Source: Candidatus Nanoarchaeia archaeon (GTDB lineage Archaea; Nanoarchaeota; Nanoarchaeia; SCGC-AAA011-G17; JAFCDX01). Taken from it: 9,809 bases of DNA. The stretch covers positions 1 to 9,809 of the forward strand of contig JAQUND010000054.1 of the NCBI GenBank assembly GCA_028717785.1. Reading direction: 5' to 3'. Of this stretch, positions 1 to 6,704 are shown one piece after another. Each line of letters opens with the position of its first letter. Position 1 is the stretch's first letter. The position numbers and the translations under genes are program-made. The notes below the pieces were generated by a model that worked only from the letters and a program-made list of their open reading frames with translations, did not search any database and was not told the DNA's origin.

Positions 1-1745
1 GAAGAGTCTAACCCGCCTCCACCAGACATTCTTCCTGTTTCAGTACCATGAAGTTTATACCCTCCATATAATACATTATTATAAATAGAACCCATAAAAC
101 CAGAGTGTTCTTCATTTTCTTCAATATTATTTTCTTTATCAAAGAAATTAAATGATAATTGATTTTCTTTTATCTCTTTTATTTTATTTTCTTGAACACC
201 AAATTGTGATATTTCTTTTGTAATGTGATTATATTCGACAATCAATTTTGCAAAGTCATAACCCTTTTCTGTAGCATATCGTTCTAATGTTTCTTTATTT
301 AACACAAGATCTTTATTTTTTGTCAATAACTCATTCTCTTTGTCATCTAATAAAGGTGTAAAATTTGGTATACTTCTAAATACTTCAGATAGTTGTTTAC
401 TACTATTTATATTGACTTGTTTGCCTGCAATATTATAAATACTATTTTCAATCTCTTTTGCTTTTTCTTTAAGTTGATTAGAATACTCAACCATATAATT
501 CATATCTACTTGAACACCTGTCATTTCAACATCTATTATCATCTTGATAGCAGGAATAATATAATTATAATAATTGTCTTTTACAAAAGAATCTTCTAAT
601 TCAAATCTTTTTTCAAAATATTCTTGAACTTGATAAGTCAATATAGAGTCCATACAAGCATATTCTAATAATAGTTCTTTAGGAAGTTTTGTAAAATCTT
701 GCAATTTAAATTTTTTTAAATATTGATTTAACTTATTTTCATAACCACCATAATTTGTATACAACCATGCAAGAGACTTTAATCCATTTGGACTATTTTC
801 ATTTAAAATATGAGCTGCAGTCATTGTGTCAAAATCACACCGTGCATTAAATATTCCTGCTTGTTTTAACATCTTTATATCATATTGAGGATTTTGATAT
901 GTCCATATTATATCTTTTCTTTTAAATAATTCAATTAATAAGTTTTTATCTATCTTGTCAAATAAACAAAAATGTCCTTCATAAAAATTAAATGAAAATT
1001 GTATACTGTAGATTTTATCTTTGATCCAATTCAACCCTGTTGTTTCTGTATCAATCGAAATTTTCTTAATATCTTTATTATTAATTAAATTATTCAGAAA
1101 TTCATTTGGATTAAGCTCTTCATAAAATTTACATTTCTGAATTCTTCTTACTTTCTCTTTTAAATTATCAATGGCTCTTTTTATTTGCTGTATTGAAAAT
1201 TTATACTCATATACATCTAAAACTTCATTATCTTTTATCCATTGATATAGTGGCGGTATAGGAAATATGTTACAATTATATTCTGAAGAATAAATAAAGG
1301 CGTCATCTAGTTGATACAATTGTTCTGACCCATTAACTGGAATAAAAAAATTATTATATTTAAGTAATTTACTTTCTGTAATAGTATACAATGCTCTTCC
1401 AGTTGTTATAATGACTTTTGGTTTTAGTTGTTTTATAATTTTATCAATATGAAATTCTTTGCACTTACTATATGTATGTACTGTATCCGATGAAGAGAAT
1501 CCACTTGGAGTACAACCTAATGCTGGGACTAATGCAAAAGAATATTGTGATAATATATTAAAACAAATTTTTTTAAATGGTTCAAATCGCACCGATGTTT
1601 CTTTATGTTCTAATAAAATTAAAATATCAACATCTTGCTGTGGCCTATTTTGTATAATTTCTTTATATGTATCTTGAAAAATAGCATTTTTTCTTGCTGG
1701 ACAATTACAACTCGGCATTTCTTTTTTTTGAAAAAAATCATTCAT
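1..1745 (-). CDS. polA: Family A (PolA-type) phage DNA polymerase, N-terminal UDG-like domain, 3' end missing at window edge
   Basis: This gene encodes the replicative DNA polymerase of the phage; 581 codons are visible and the rest lies beyond the left edge. Residues about 1-170 resemble the uracil-DNA glycosylase superfamily: a CxCP start (Cys13, Cys15), a VDILILLE strand (39-46), and KPKVIITTGRAL (108-119). The expected catalytic GExPG is LEHKET and the His-Pro motif is PIPP, so this domain is probably not an active glycosylase. A DnaQ-like proofreading exonuclease follows, with Exo I D232-T-E234, Exo II N285/D289 and Exo III Y362xxxD366. The palm begins at HGTETGRMSG (566-575), matching the family A TxTGRLSS motif; the later catalytic motifs are off the window. 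The ATG at 1745-1743 has AAGGA (1753-1757) seven bases upstream and follows the dCMP deaminase gene by 33 bases. Bacillus phage SPO1 polymerase is a known case of a UDG-like N-terminus. The family call is firm; the role of the N-terminal domain is inferred. Confidence 0.93.
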   Translation of the reverse strand, partial: MNDFFQKKEMPSCNCPARKNAIFQDTYKEIIQNRPQQDVDILILLEHKETSVRFEPFKKICFNILSQYSFALVPALGCTPSGFSSSDTVHTYSKCKEFHIDKIIKQLKPKVIITTGRALYTITESKLLKYNNFFIPVNGSEQLYQLDDAFIYSSEYNCNIFPIPPLYQWIKDNEVLDVYEYKFSIQQIKRAIDNLKEKVRRIQKCKFYEELNPNEFLNNLINNKDIKKISIDTETTGLNWIKDKIYSIQFSFNFYEGHFCLFDKIDKNLLIELFKRKDIIWTYQNPQYDIKMLKQAGIFNARCDFDTMTAAHILNENSPNGLKSLAWLYTNYGGYENKLNQYLKKFKLQDFTKLPKELLLEYACMDSILTYQVQEYFEKRFELEDSFVKDNYYNYIIPAIKMIIDVEMTGVQVDMNYMVEYSNQLKEKAKEIENSIYNIAGKQVNINSSKQLSEVFRSIPNFTPLLDDKENELLTKNKDLVLNKETLERYATEKGYDFAKLIVEYNHITKEISQFGVQENKIKEIKENQLSFNFFDKENNIEENEEHSGFMGSIYNNVLYGGYKLHGTETGRMSGGGGLDS

Positions 1746-1778
1746 TATTATTTCCTTATTTATAATATATAAAAGTTA

Positions 1779-2207
1779 TTAAATTTTTTCTACAAGAATT
1801 CCTACATTTTGTAACAATTGCATTCCCGATAAATCTCTATACTCTTCTCGATAAAATACTTTTTTAATCTTACTTTGTATTATTAATAAAGAACATTGAA
1901 GACAAGGCATTAAAGTTATATATAATGAAGCATCTTTTGTAGATAATCCTTGTGCAGCAGCCTTACAGATGGCATTAGTTTCCGAGTGAATCACTTCTTT
2001 TTTTGTAACAATATTTCCTTGATCATCAATCTCTTCACAATCATTAGACATCCCCGCAGGCATTCCGTTGTATCCATAAGCAATAATATTATGATCCTTT
2101 ACAATTATACATCCCACTTTATTTCTTATAGCTTGAGACATCTTAGAAGCTTCAATTGCCATATTTATATACATTAAATCATACTGCTTAATTCGTTCTT
2201 CATTCAT
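1779..2207 (-). CDS. cd: dCMP deaminase (deoxycytidylate deaminase)
   Basis: This 142-residue, full-length enzyme deaminates dCMP to dUMP in the cytosol, feeding thymidylate synthesis. The zinc-dependent cytidine deaminase signature is clear: H74-S-E76 (usually HAE; Glu76 is the proton shuttle) and PCLQC at 101-105, giving ligands His74, Cys102 and Cys105. The NGMPAGMSNDCE stretch (47-58) is typical of dCMP deaminases, such as the T4 Cd and ComEB families. The start codon lies inside the end of the hydroxymethylase gene, with an 8-base overlap, and no strong Shine-Dalgarno sequence is visible, so translational coupling is likely. Deaminase and hydroxymethylase compete for dCMP, so their tight linkage suggests balanced flux between dTMP and hydroxymethyl-dCMP. 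In T4-type enzymes the activator is dCTP or hydroxymethyl-dCTP; whether that holds here cannot be read from sequence. Confidence 0.94.
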   Translation of the reverse strand: MNEERIKQYDLMYINMAIEASKMSQAIRNKVGCIIVKDHNIIAYGYNGMPAGMSNDCEEIDDQGNIVTKKEVIHSETNAICKAAAQGLSTKDASLYITLMPCLQCSLLIIQSKIKKVFYREEYRDLSGMQLLQNVGILVEKI

Positions 2208-2916
2208 AACTTTTTACAATATTTTTTATCATATCAAAATCACGTTCATATACATGAAAACTATTTACTTTCCAAATAATTTCACCAATTTTAATAGTAT
2301 TATATTTTTCTTTTAATTCATTATAAAATTTATTATATACAAAACAATGCCAAGGAAAATCTGAAAAAAATCCTGCCTTAAAATCATTACTTCTCATATC
2401 AACTATATAAATTAATTTATTATTTCTAATAAATTGTTGAGTATAAAATGTACAAATATAATCACTCATTCTGTTTTTATTATACTCTTTAGTTATTGAC
2501 GGACGATTATAAATCATACATGCTCTACGAGAATCTTGATTATTTACTAATTCATCTAATGAAAAGTTATATTGATAATAATTTTCTTTTGAAAAAATAC
2601 ACCATCCATAATTTGAGTTTATTTCTTTTTTATTATCTTTAGTACATACTTGATTCCAAATTTGAATATCATCTACATAATTTATAATTGATAAAGATTG
2701 TGATAAATACCAATTTAATTCTTTTTTAACATAATTTTCTGGAGTTTTACGTATATTATTAAAATTTAAATTAGGTTGCAATGGATTTAATTTATCGATT
2801 TTAATACATAATATCTCTACACATTTAACACCGGTCTTATCAACAATAAAATCTTTTTGTTGAATTTTATTATAAAATTCTAAAATATACGGAAAAATAA
2901 TTTGTTCATTGTTCAT
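2200..2916 (-). CDS. 42: Deoxycytidylate (dCMP) hydroxymethylase, T4 gp42-like
   Basis: This 238-residue member of the thymidylate synthase superfamily resembles T4 gene 42 product (about 246 residues) along its whole length, from my recollection of that protein. Shared blocks include KDFIVDKTGVK (21-31), KELNWY (65-70), EINSNYGW (98-105), DSRRACMIYNRPS (128-140), SDYICT (151-156), DMRSND (173-178) and SFHVYERDF (219-227). Cys155 is the expected nucleophile, Glu66 matches the catalytic Glu, and Arg130-Arg131 match the phosphate-binding pair. Asp186 (SDFPW) falls where T4 has Asp179, the residue that favours cytosine over uracil; true thymidylate synthases have Asn. The expected reaction is dCMP plus methylene-tetrahydrofolate and water to 5-hydroxymethyl-dCMP. 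Residues just after Asp186 (FPWH) differ from T4 (YAWQ), so base preference should be tested. It overlaps the kinase gene by 11 bases and the deaminase gene by 8. A dUMP hydroxymethylase is the main alternative. Confidence 0.9.
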   Translation of the reverse strand: MNNEQIIFPYILEFYNKIQQKDFIVDKTGVKCVEILCIKIDKLNPLQPNLNFNNIRKTPENYVKKELNWYLSQSLSIINYVDDIQIWNQVCTKDNKKEINSNYGWCIFSKENYYQYNFSLDELVNNQDSRRACMIYNRPSITKEYNKNRMSDYICTFYTQQFIRNNKLIYIVDMRSNDFKAGFFSDFPWHCFVYNKFYNELKEKYNTIKIGEIIWKVNSFHVYERDFDMIKNIVKSYE

Positions 2917-3799
2917 AAATAATCTCTTCTAATAATTGCTTATATTGTAATTGTTTATCATGATGAAATCTAAAGTAATATTGAGGATGAGGAATTTTAT
3001 AGTATTTGATATTTAATTTTTTAATTAATTTTTCTGTTTTATTTCCTAATGCAATAATTTTGTATGGATTTATTAAATTAATTTCTTCTTTTAATAATTC
3101 AAGATCTTTATCTTCATTTAAAGTTTTATATGCATTTGTTAAATAAAAATTATTATAGTTCATTAATGATAACGCTTCATGTAAAAATCTTGATGAATTA
3201 TGCAAATTAGTAAATGTTTTATTCATTTCTTTACCATAAGAAAATTTTGTATTACCTCCATATTTTTCTCCTATTAACATAATAGAATTATTAATAGATC
3301 CAATGCTTTCGTATTTTTTATATTTATTATAATCTACATTTTCTAAATCTAATAAAAAATTATCTTTTATAAAATCGATTTTATATTTTTGTAAAATACT
3401 TCTTTCAAAACAAATATTAAAATAATTTTCTTCTTTTTCAATCTCATTTACATTTACATAATCTTCTCCTCGAGTTTCAAATATATTTTTTTTAAAATCA
3501 AATGAAGTATTACAGTACAATAGTATAGCTCCTTTAATCTGAAGAATTCTTTCAATAAGATGTTGTTGCCATAATAATAATGCATCTCTTCCATCTTTTT
3601 TTAACATCGGATACACATATTCACCAAGATGAAAACGATCTACAACAGCATCATCATATTCTAGAGCTTTTTCTAAATAATATTGAGCACCTCCATTAGG
3701 TTTACTTTCTTTAATATATTTTAAATTATATTGTTTTACTAGTTGTTTTGCTAAAGTTGTTTTACCGACACCGTTGGGTCCTTCTAATATTATAAGCAT
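2906..3799 (-). CDS. Deoxynucleoside monophosphate kinase fused to a uracil-DNA-glycosylase-like domain
   Basis: This is a two-domain protein of 297 residues. Residues 1 to about 160 form a P-loop kinase of the thymidylate/deoxynucleoside kinase group: Walker A GPNGVGKTT (7-15), a D54-R55 motif in AVVDRFHLGEYVYP, and a lid-like ETRGEDY (108-114). Residues about 170-297 resemble the uracil-DNA glycosylase superfamily: MLIGEKYGG (174-182), FYLTNAYK (218-225), KIIALGNKTEKLI (247-259) and an intact His-Pro motif in IPHPQYYFRF (269-278). The acidic motif-A residues of active family 4 enzymes are not obvious. By position before the hydroxymethylase, the kinase may phosphorylate 5-hydroxymethyl-dCMP, the job done in T4 by unrelated-looking gp1. 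The role of the second domain is unknown: base sensing, nucleotide hydrolysis or base excision are possible. The ATG directly follows the methyltransferase stop codon and has AAAAGGA (3809-3815) nine bases upstream. Confidence 0.85.
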   Translation of the reverse strand: MLIILEGPNGVGKTTLAKQLVKQYNLKYIKESKPNGGAQYYLEKALEYDDAVVDRFHLGEYVYPMLKKDGRDALLLWQQHLIERILQIKGAILLYCNTSFDFKKNIFETRGEDYVNVNEIEKEENYFNICFERSILQKYKIDFIKDNFLLDLENVDYNKYKKYESIGSINNSIMLIGEKYGGNTKFSYGKEMNKTFTNLHNSSRFLHEALSLMNYNNFYLTNAYKTLNEDKDLELLKEEINLINPYKIIALGNKTEKLIKKLNIKYYKIPHPQYYFRFHHDKQLQYKQLLEEIIYEQ

Positions 3800-5020
3800 T
3801 TAAAATAATCCTTTTTTAATTATCTTAGTATGATCTTGTACTGTTATAAATCTATTAATCTTTTGAATATCTACATTAAAATTTAAAATATCTATAGCCC
3901 ACTGAATGGCAATTTTTGCTGTATTAACTGGAATTGCTTGACATATATGATTTATATTTTTAATGGGATTTTCTAATATAAAATCATTAGGCATTCCCAT
4001 TAAATACATTAGTTCTTTTATTGTAAATGGTCTTATCTCTTTTGATATTGGATTTATAGTATTAAATACACTCTTACCACAAATAGCATTTATTTTTCCT
4101 TTAATGATAGAAGGACTTATATCCCAAAATCCTTTATTATCCAATAATTTATTTTTTATATATATTGCTTTTTCTTTAATATCTAGATCATCATTAAATA
4201 TATCATTATTCTTATCATATTCCTTTAGTAAATATCTCCAAGTACTTATAACGTATTCAGATTTATCTTTATTCTCTTTTTTTATCTTATCTATTATATT
4301 ATAATATATAATATATTTTAATAATTTTTTAACATAATTATTTTTAAGAACAACGTTATGAATATCATCTTGATCAACTATTAAATTTCTTAAATAATTT
4401 TCAATAGAAATTATTGGTTGATTATAATTTTTTAATAAAAAGGATTTGCTATTTTTTGATATGATTAAAAAACTTCTTAAACGATATTGAGGTAAGCCAT
4501 AATTAATTGTATTAACTTTAATTAAGTTAATCTTATATAGATCTAAAACATTATTGAATTCAAAGATAGATTGAATTTTTTTAAGAACTTTATCACCTTC
4601 TTTTCCTATAAGTCCAGGAGCATTTTCCATTATTAAAATTTTGTTATTTTGCGCAATAAACCACTTTACTGTTTCAAAAATAAAATAATTTGTTTTAGAT
4701 TCAGCAGATCGATTAGCACTATTTAACAATGATAATCCACCACATGGAGGAATTGCTAACATTAGATCAGTAAAATTTATCTTATTATCAAAAATATATT
4801 TTTTATATTCTTCTATTGATAGAGAATTGTTAATAAAATTATAATCTAAATAAGATATATTTACTTTTTTATTATTTATAAGATGTTGTTCATTTTTTTT
4901 AAACCCATCAAAAGAAAAAATATATTCATACTTTAATTCATCTTTAATTTCTTTATTATATTTTTCTTGAGCTAAATAAAAAGAACCAATTAATGGTATA
5001 AAATGTGTTATTGAATACAT
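3800..5020 (-). CDS. C5-cytosine DNA methyltransferase-fold protein with degenerate motif I
   Basis: This 406-residue protein has most catalytic motifs of DNA cytosine-5 methyltransferases: motif IV PPCGGLSLLN (91-100) with nucleophile Cys93, motif VI ENA (132-134), motif VIII QYRLR (178-182), a long variable region (about 190-325) where a target-recognition domain would sit, and the C-terminal block RPFTIKELMYLMGMP (330-344) plus QAIPVNTA (361-368). Motif I, normally FxGxGG for SAM binding, reads FIPLIGSF (7-14), so it has lost one or two glycines. An ordinary methyltransferase is the default reading. Its place between a hydroxymethylcytosine glycosyltransferase and the hydroxymethyl-dCMP genes makes the substrate uncertain, because phage cytosines should already be substituted at C5. 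It overlaps the glycosyltransferase gene by one base (TAATG), with AAAGGA at 5031-5036. Fold assignment is firm; activity and specificity are not known. Confidence 0.85.
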   Translation of the reverse strand: MYSITHFIPLIGSFYLAQEKYNKEIKDELKYEYIFSFDGFKKNEQHLINNKKVNISYLDYNFINNSLSIEEYKKYIFDNKINFTDLMLAIPPCGGLSLLNSANRSAESKTNYFIFETVKWFIAQNNKILIMENAPGLIGKEGDKVLKKIQSIFEFNNVLDLYKINLIKVNTINYGLPQYRLRSFLIISKNSKSFLLKNYNQPIISIENYLRNLIVDQDDIHNVVLKNNYVKKLLKYIIYYNIIDKIKKENKDKSEYVISTWRYLLKEYDKNNDIFNDDLDIKEKAIYIKNKLLDNKGFWDISPSIIKGKINAICGKSVFNTINPISKEIRPFTIKELMYLMGMPNDFILENPIKNINHICQAIPVNTAKIAIQWAIDILNFNVDIQKINRFITVQDHTKIIKKGLF

Positions 5021-6264
5021 TAAAATAAAGTCCTTTTCTTAAACGGTATAGAATACGATAACTGCTTAAAATTTTGCATTGTATCTATCATTTTTTTAAA
5101 AACAACATCTGAAGAATACACTTGAATAGATTCAAATGAAGTGTCATAATATTTTTTTCTTAATTCTAAATTTAAAAATATTTCATTCATGTTAAATGCA
5201 CATTCTTCTGCATTTGATAAATCTTTCTTTAAAAAAATTCCAAAATTTATTATTGTATTTAAACTTATATTATTTATTTTTGTATGTAATGACCAATCAT
5301 AATCAAACAGTGGGATTAATCCAACACTAATCATTTCTAATTGTGCATATTCTATATTATTTCCATTTGCATCTGAGTTAATATTATAAAAAGAACAACC
5401 AAATAAACTGTCTCCAATTTCATTAAGAGTTTTTTCTCTTTCATACGGTCCATATACATAGGGCAACTGTATGTCTTGTTTTGATCTTATAGTATAAAAT
5501 TTTTTACTATCAGTACAATCAAACATTTCTATATTATGTTTTGAAGTTTTCATATCAGAAAATTTAAACATTGGAAATACAGCCCCAATAGAACGTTCAA
5601 TTCCAATAAGTTCACTTTTAAAATTATATCTTTTTATATAAGAGTGAAAATTATATAAACGAAAAGGATCTTTAAAAGTTGCATATCTACCTAAATAAGT
5701 TACTCGTTTTTCTCTATCTTTAATATCTTTTCTATATTTAAGAAGTTCTTTAAAATTAATACCATTCTGTAAAAAAATATATTTATTAAGAATATTTTTT
5801 CCATACCTTATTTTTAATTCTTCAAAAAATGGACTTTTATTTGAAAATGAAAATATACCATCCATCTTTTCATTTATTTCGTATAAATTAGCATTGCGGG
5901 CTAAACTTTGTTTTTTATGATCATTCTGTGTACTAAATTTTTTTGGTTTAATCACATCACAAATTAGATAATTATAAAAATCATCAATACATTTTTGTGA
6001 AAACCCTTTTTTTGCGGGGATAGAACAATAAAGAATTAAGTCAAATTCTGTATTTAATTTAATAGATAATTCTTTAAATTGATCTACTTCAATTAAAGAA
6101 TAATTTATTATATTTTGTAAATTTTTTCGAGGCCAAGATTTTTCATTTACTGCAAAAATATGAGAATACATATTATTTTCATTTATATAATTATTTAATT
6201 CGGTTGCAAATCGAGTAACTCCCGCACCCTCAATTCCTCTACCTAATATTAATGCAATTTTCAT
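5020..6264 (-). CDS. agt: DNA alpha-glucosyltransferase-like enzyme (T4 Agt family) for hydroxymethylcytosine
   Basis: This 414-residue protein resembles T4 alpha-glucosyltransferase (about 400 residues), which transfers glucose from UDP-glucose to 5-hydroxymethylcytosine in DNA. Matching blocks, compared from memory of the T4 protein, are GRGIEGAGVTRFATE (8-22; T4 has ARGLEGCGVTKFSLE), NDH (114-116) with the following SLARN, YLGRYATFKDPFRLYNFH (190-207), GIERS (221-225) and YAQLEMISVGLIPLF (306-320), whose Glu310 fits the nucleotide-sugar ribose position of GT-B enzymes. The two-Rossmann GT-B layout is complete. Sequence cannot fix the sugar: relatives in some T4-like phages may use others such as arabinose. 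The ATG overlaps the dUTPase stop by one base, with a strong AGGAG (6272-6276) seven bases upstream inside the dUTPase coding region. With the gp42-like gene in the same cluster, the joint signal for glycosylated hydroxymethylcytosine DNA is strong. Confidence 0.88.
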   Translation of the reverse strand: MKIALILGRGIEGAGVTRFATELNNYINENNMYSHIFAVNEKSWPRKNLQNIINYSLIEVDQFKELSIKLNTEFDLILYCSIPAKKGFSQKCIDDFYNYLICDVIKPKKFSTQNDHKKQSLARNANLYEINEKMDGIFSFSNKSPFFEELKIRYGKNILNKYIFLQNGINFKELLKYRKDIKDREKRVTYLGRYATFKDPFRLYNFHSYIKRYNFKSELIGIERSIGAVFPMFKFSDMKTSKHNIEMFDCTDSKKFYTIRSKQDIQLPYVYGPYEREKTLNEIGDSLFGCSFYNINSDANGNNIEYAQLEMISVGLIPLFDYDWSLHTKINNISLNTIINFGIFLKKDLSNAEECAFNMNEIFLNLELRKKYYDTSFESIQVYSSDVVFKKMIDTMQNFKQLSYSIPFKKRTLF

Positions 6265-6704
6265 TATTTATCTCCTGTACTTCCAAAACCACCGTCTTTA
6301 CGTTCTGTATTAACATCTACCTCATTTACTAATTTTGGGACTCCATTCCAGACCGGAAATACAAGTCCTTGGCATATCTTATCACCTTTAGTAAATGTAA
6401 CTTCATGATCAGAATTATTATATAAATGTGCATGAACATTTCCACGGTAATCACTATCAATCACACAAGCTAAAATGTCACATTTCTTTTTAGTTGCAAT
6501 ACCACTTTTTTCTTTCATTATAAGTGTGTATCCCTGTGGCATTTCAACACAAATGTCTAGAGGAATTAACACATCTTTTCTTGGTTCAATAATGATATTT
6601 ATTGGTGTATAAAAATCTAGACCTGCAGATTCTTTAGTACCTCGTGTTGGCATTTTTGCATTTTCAGATAATAACTGAATATTTAAATAAAAATTTTTAA
6701 ACAT
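6264..6704 (-). CDS. dut: dUTPase (trimeric dUTP diphosphatase)
   Basis: This 146-residue protein has the usual length and all five motifs of homotrimeric dUTPases: motif 1 AGLDFYT (27-33), motif 2 KEKSGIA (64-70, Lys where Arg is common), motif 3 VIDSDYRGNV (81-90) with the catalytic Asp and uracil-stacking Tyr86, motif 4 GDKICQGLV (107-115) and the C-terminal P-loop-like motif 5 RKDGGFGSTG (135-144). It hydrolyses dUTP to dUMP and pyrophosphate, which limits uracil in phage DNA and supplies dUMP. T4 instead has an unrelated dCTPase-dUTPase (gp56) that also destroys dCTP; nothing here shows dCTP activity. GGAG (6711-6714) sits six bases before the ATG, and the start overlaps the end of the small upstream gene by eight bases. 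Confidence 0.96.
   Translation of the reverse strand: MFKNFYLNIQLLSENAKMPTRGTKESAGLDFYTPINIIIEPRKDVLIPLDICVEMPQGYTLIMKEKSGIATKKKCDILACVIDSDYRGNVHAHLYNNSDHEVTFTKGDKICQGLVFPVWNGVPKLVNEVDVNTERKDGGFGSTGDK

Noticed and set aside
393..599. 68-codon plus-strand reading frame
   Set aside because: It lies antisense inside the polymerase gene, is low-complexity and rich in Ile and Phe, and has no ribosome binding site: a shadow frame.
1459..1677. 72-codon plus-strand reading frame
   Set aside because: It is antisense to the polymerase UDG-like domain, whose minus-strand translation has clear motifs; no homology is seen in the plus frame.
1757..1764. TATAAATA on the minus strand before polA, identical to the T4 late promoter box
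   Set aside because: Transcription would start inside or right at the polA ribosome binding site, leaving almost no leader. The octamer is common by chance in such AT-rich DNA and recurs inside the deaminase gene.
1950..2177. 75-codon plus-strand reading frame
   Set aside because: It is antisense to the dCMP deaminase catalytic motifs and has no supporting start signal.
2200..2916. Thymidylate synthase (ThyA) reading of the gp42-like gene
   Set aside because: The length, the INSNYGW, MSDYICT and MRSND blocks and the Asp186 position follow T4 dCMP hydroxymethylase rather than ThyA, which has PCH and an Asn at the base-selecting site.
3963..4304. 113-codon plus-strand reading frame with hydrophobic, membrane-like composition
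   Set aside because: It is antisense to the methyltransferase-fold gene; the hydrophobic look is what AT-rich antisense DNA gives.
6264..6704. dCTP deaminase or gp56-type dCTPase reading of the dUTPase gene
   Set aside because: All five trimeric dUTPase motifs, including the C-terminal GGFGSTG, are present; gp56 belongs to a different all-helical family.
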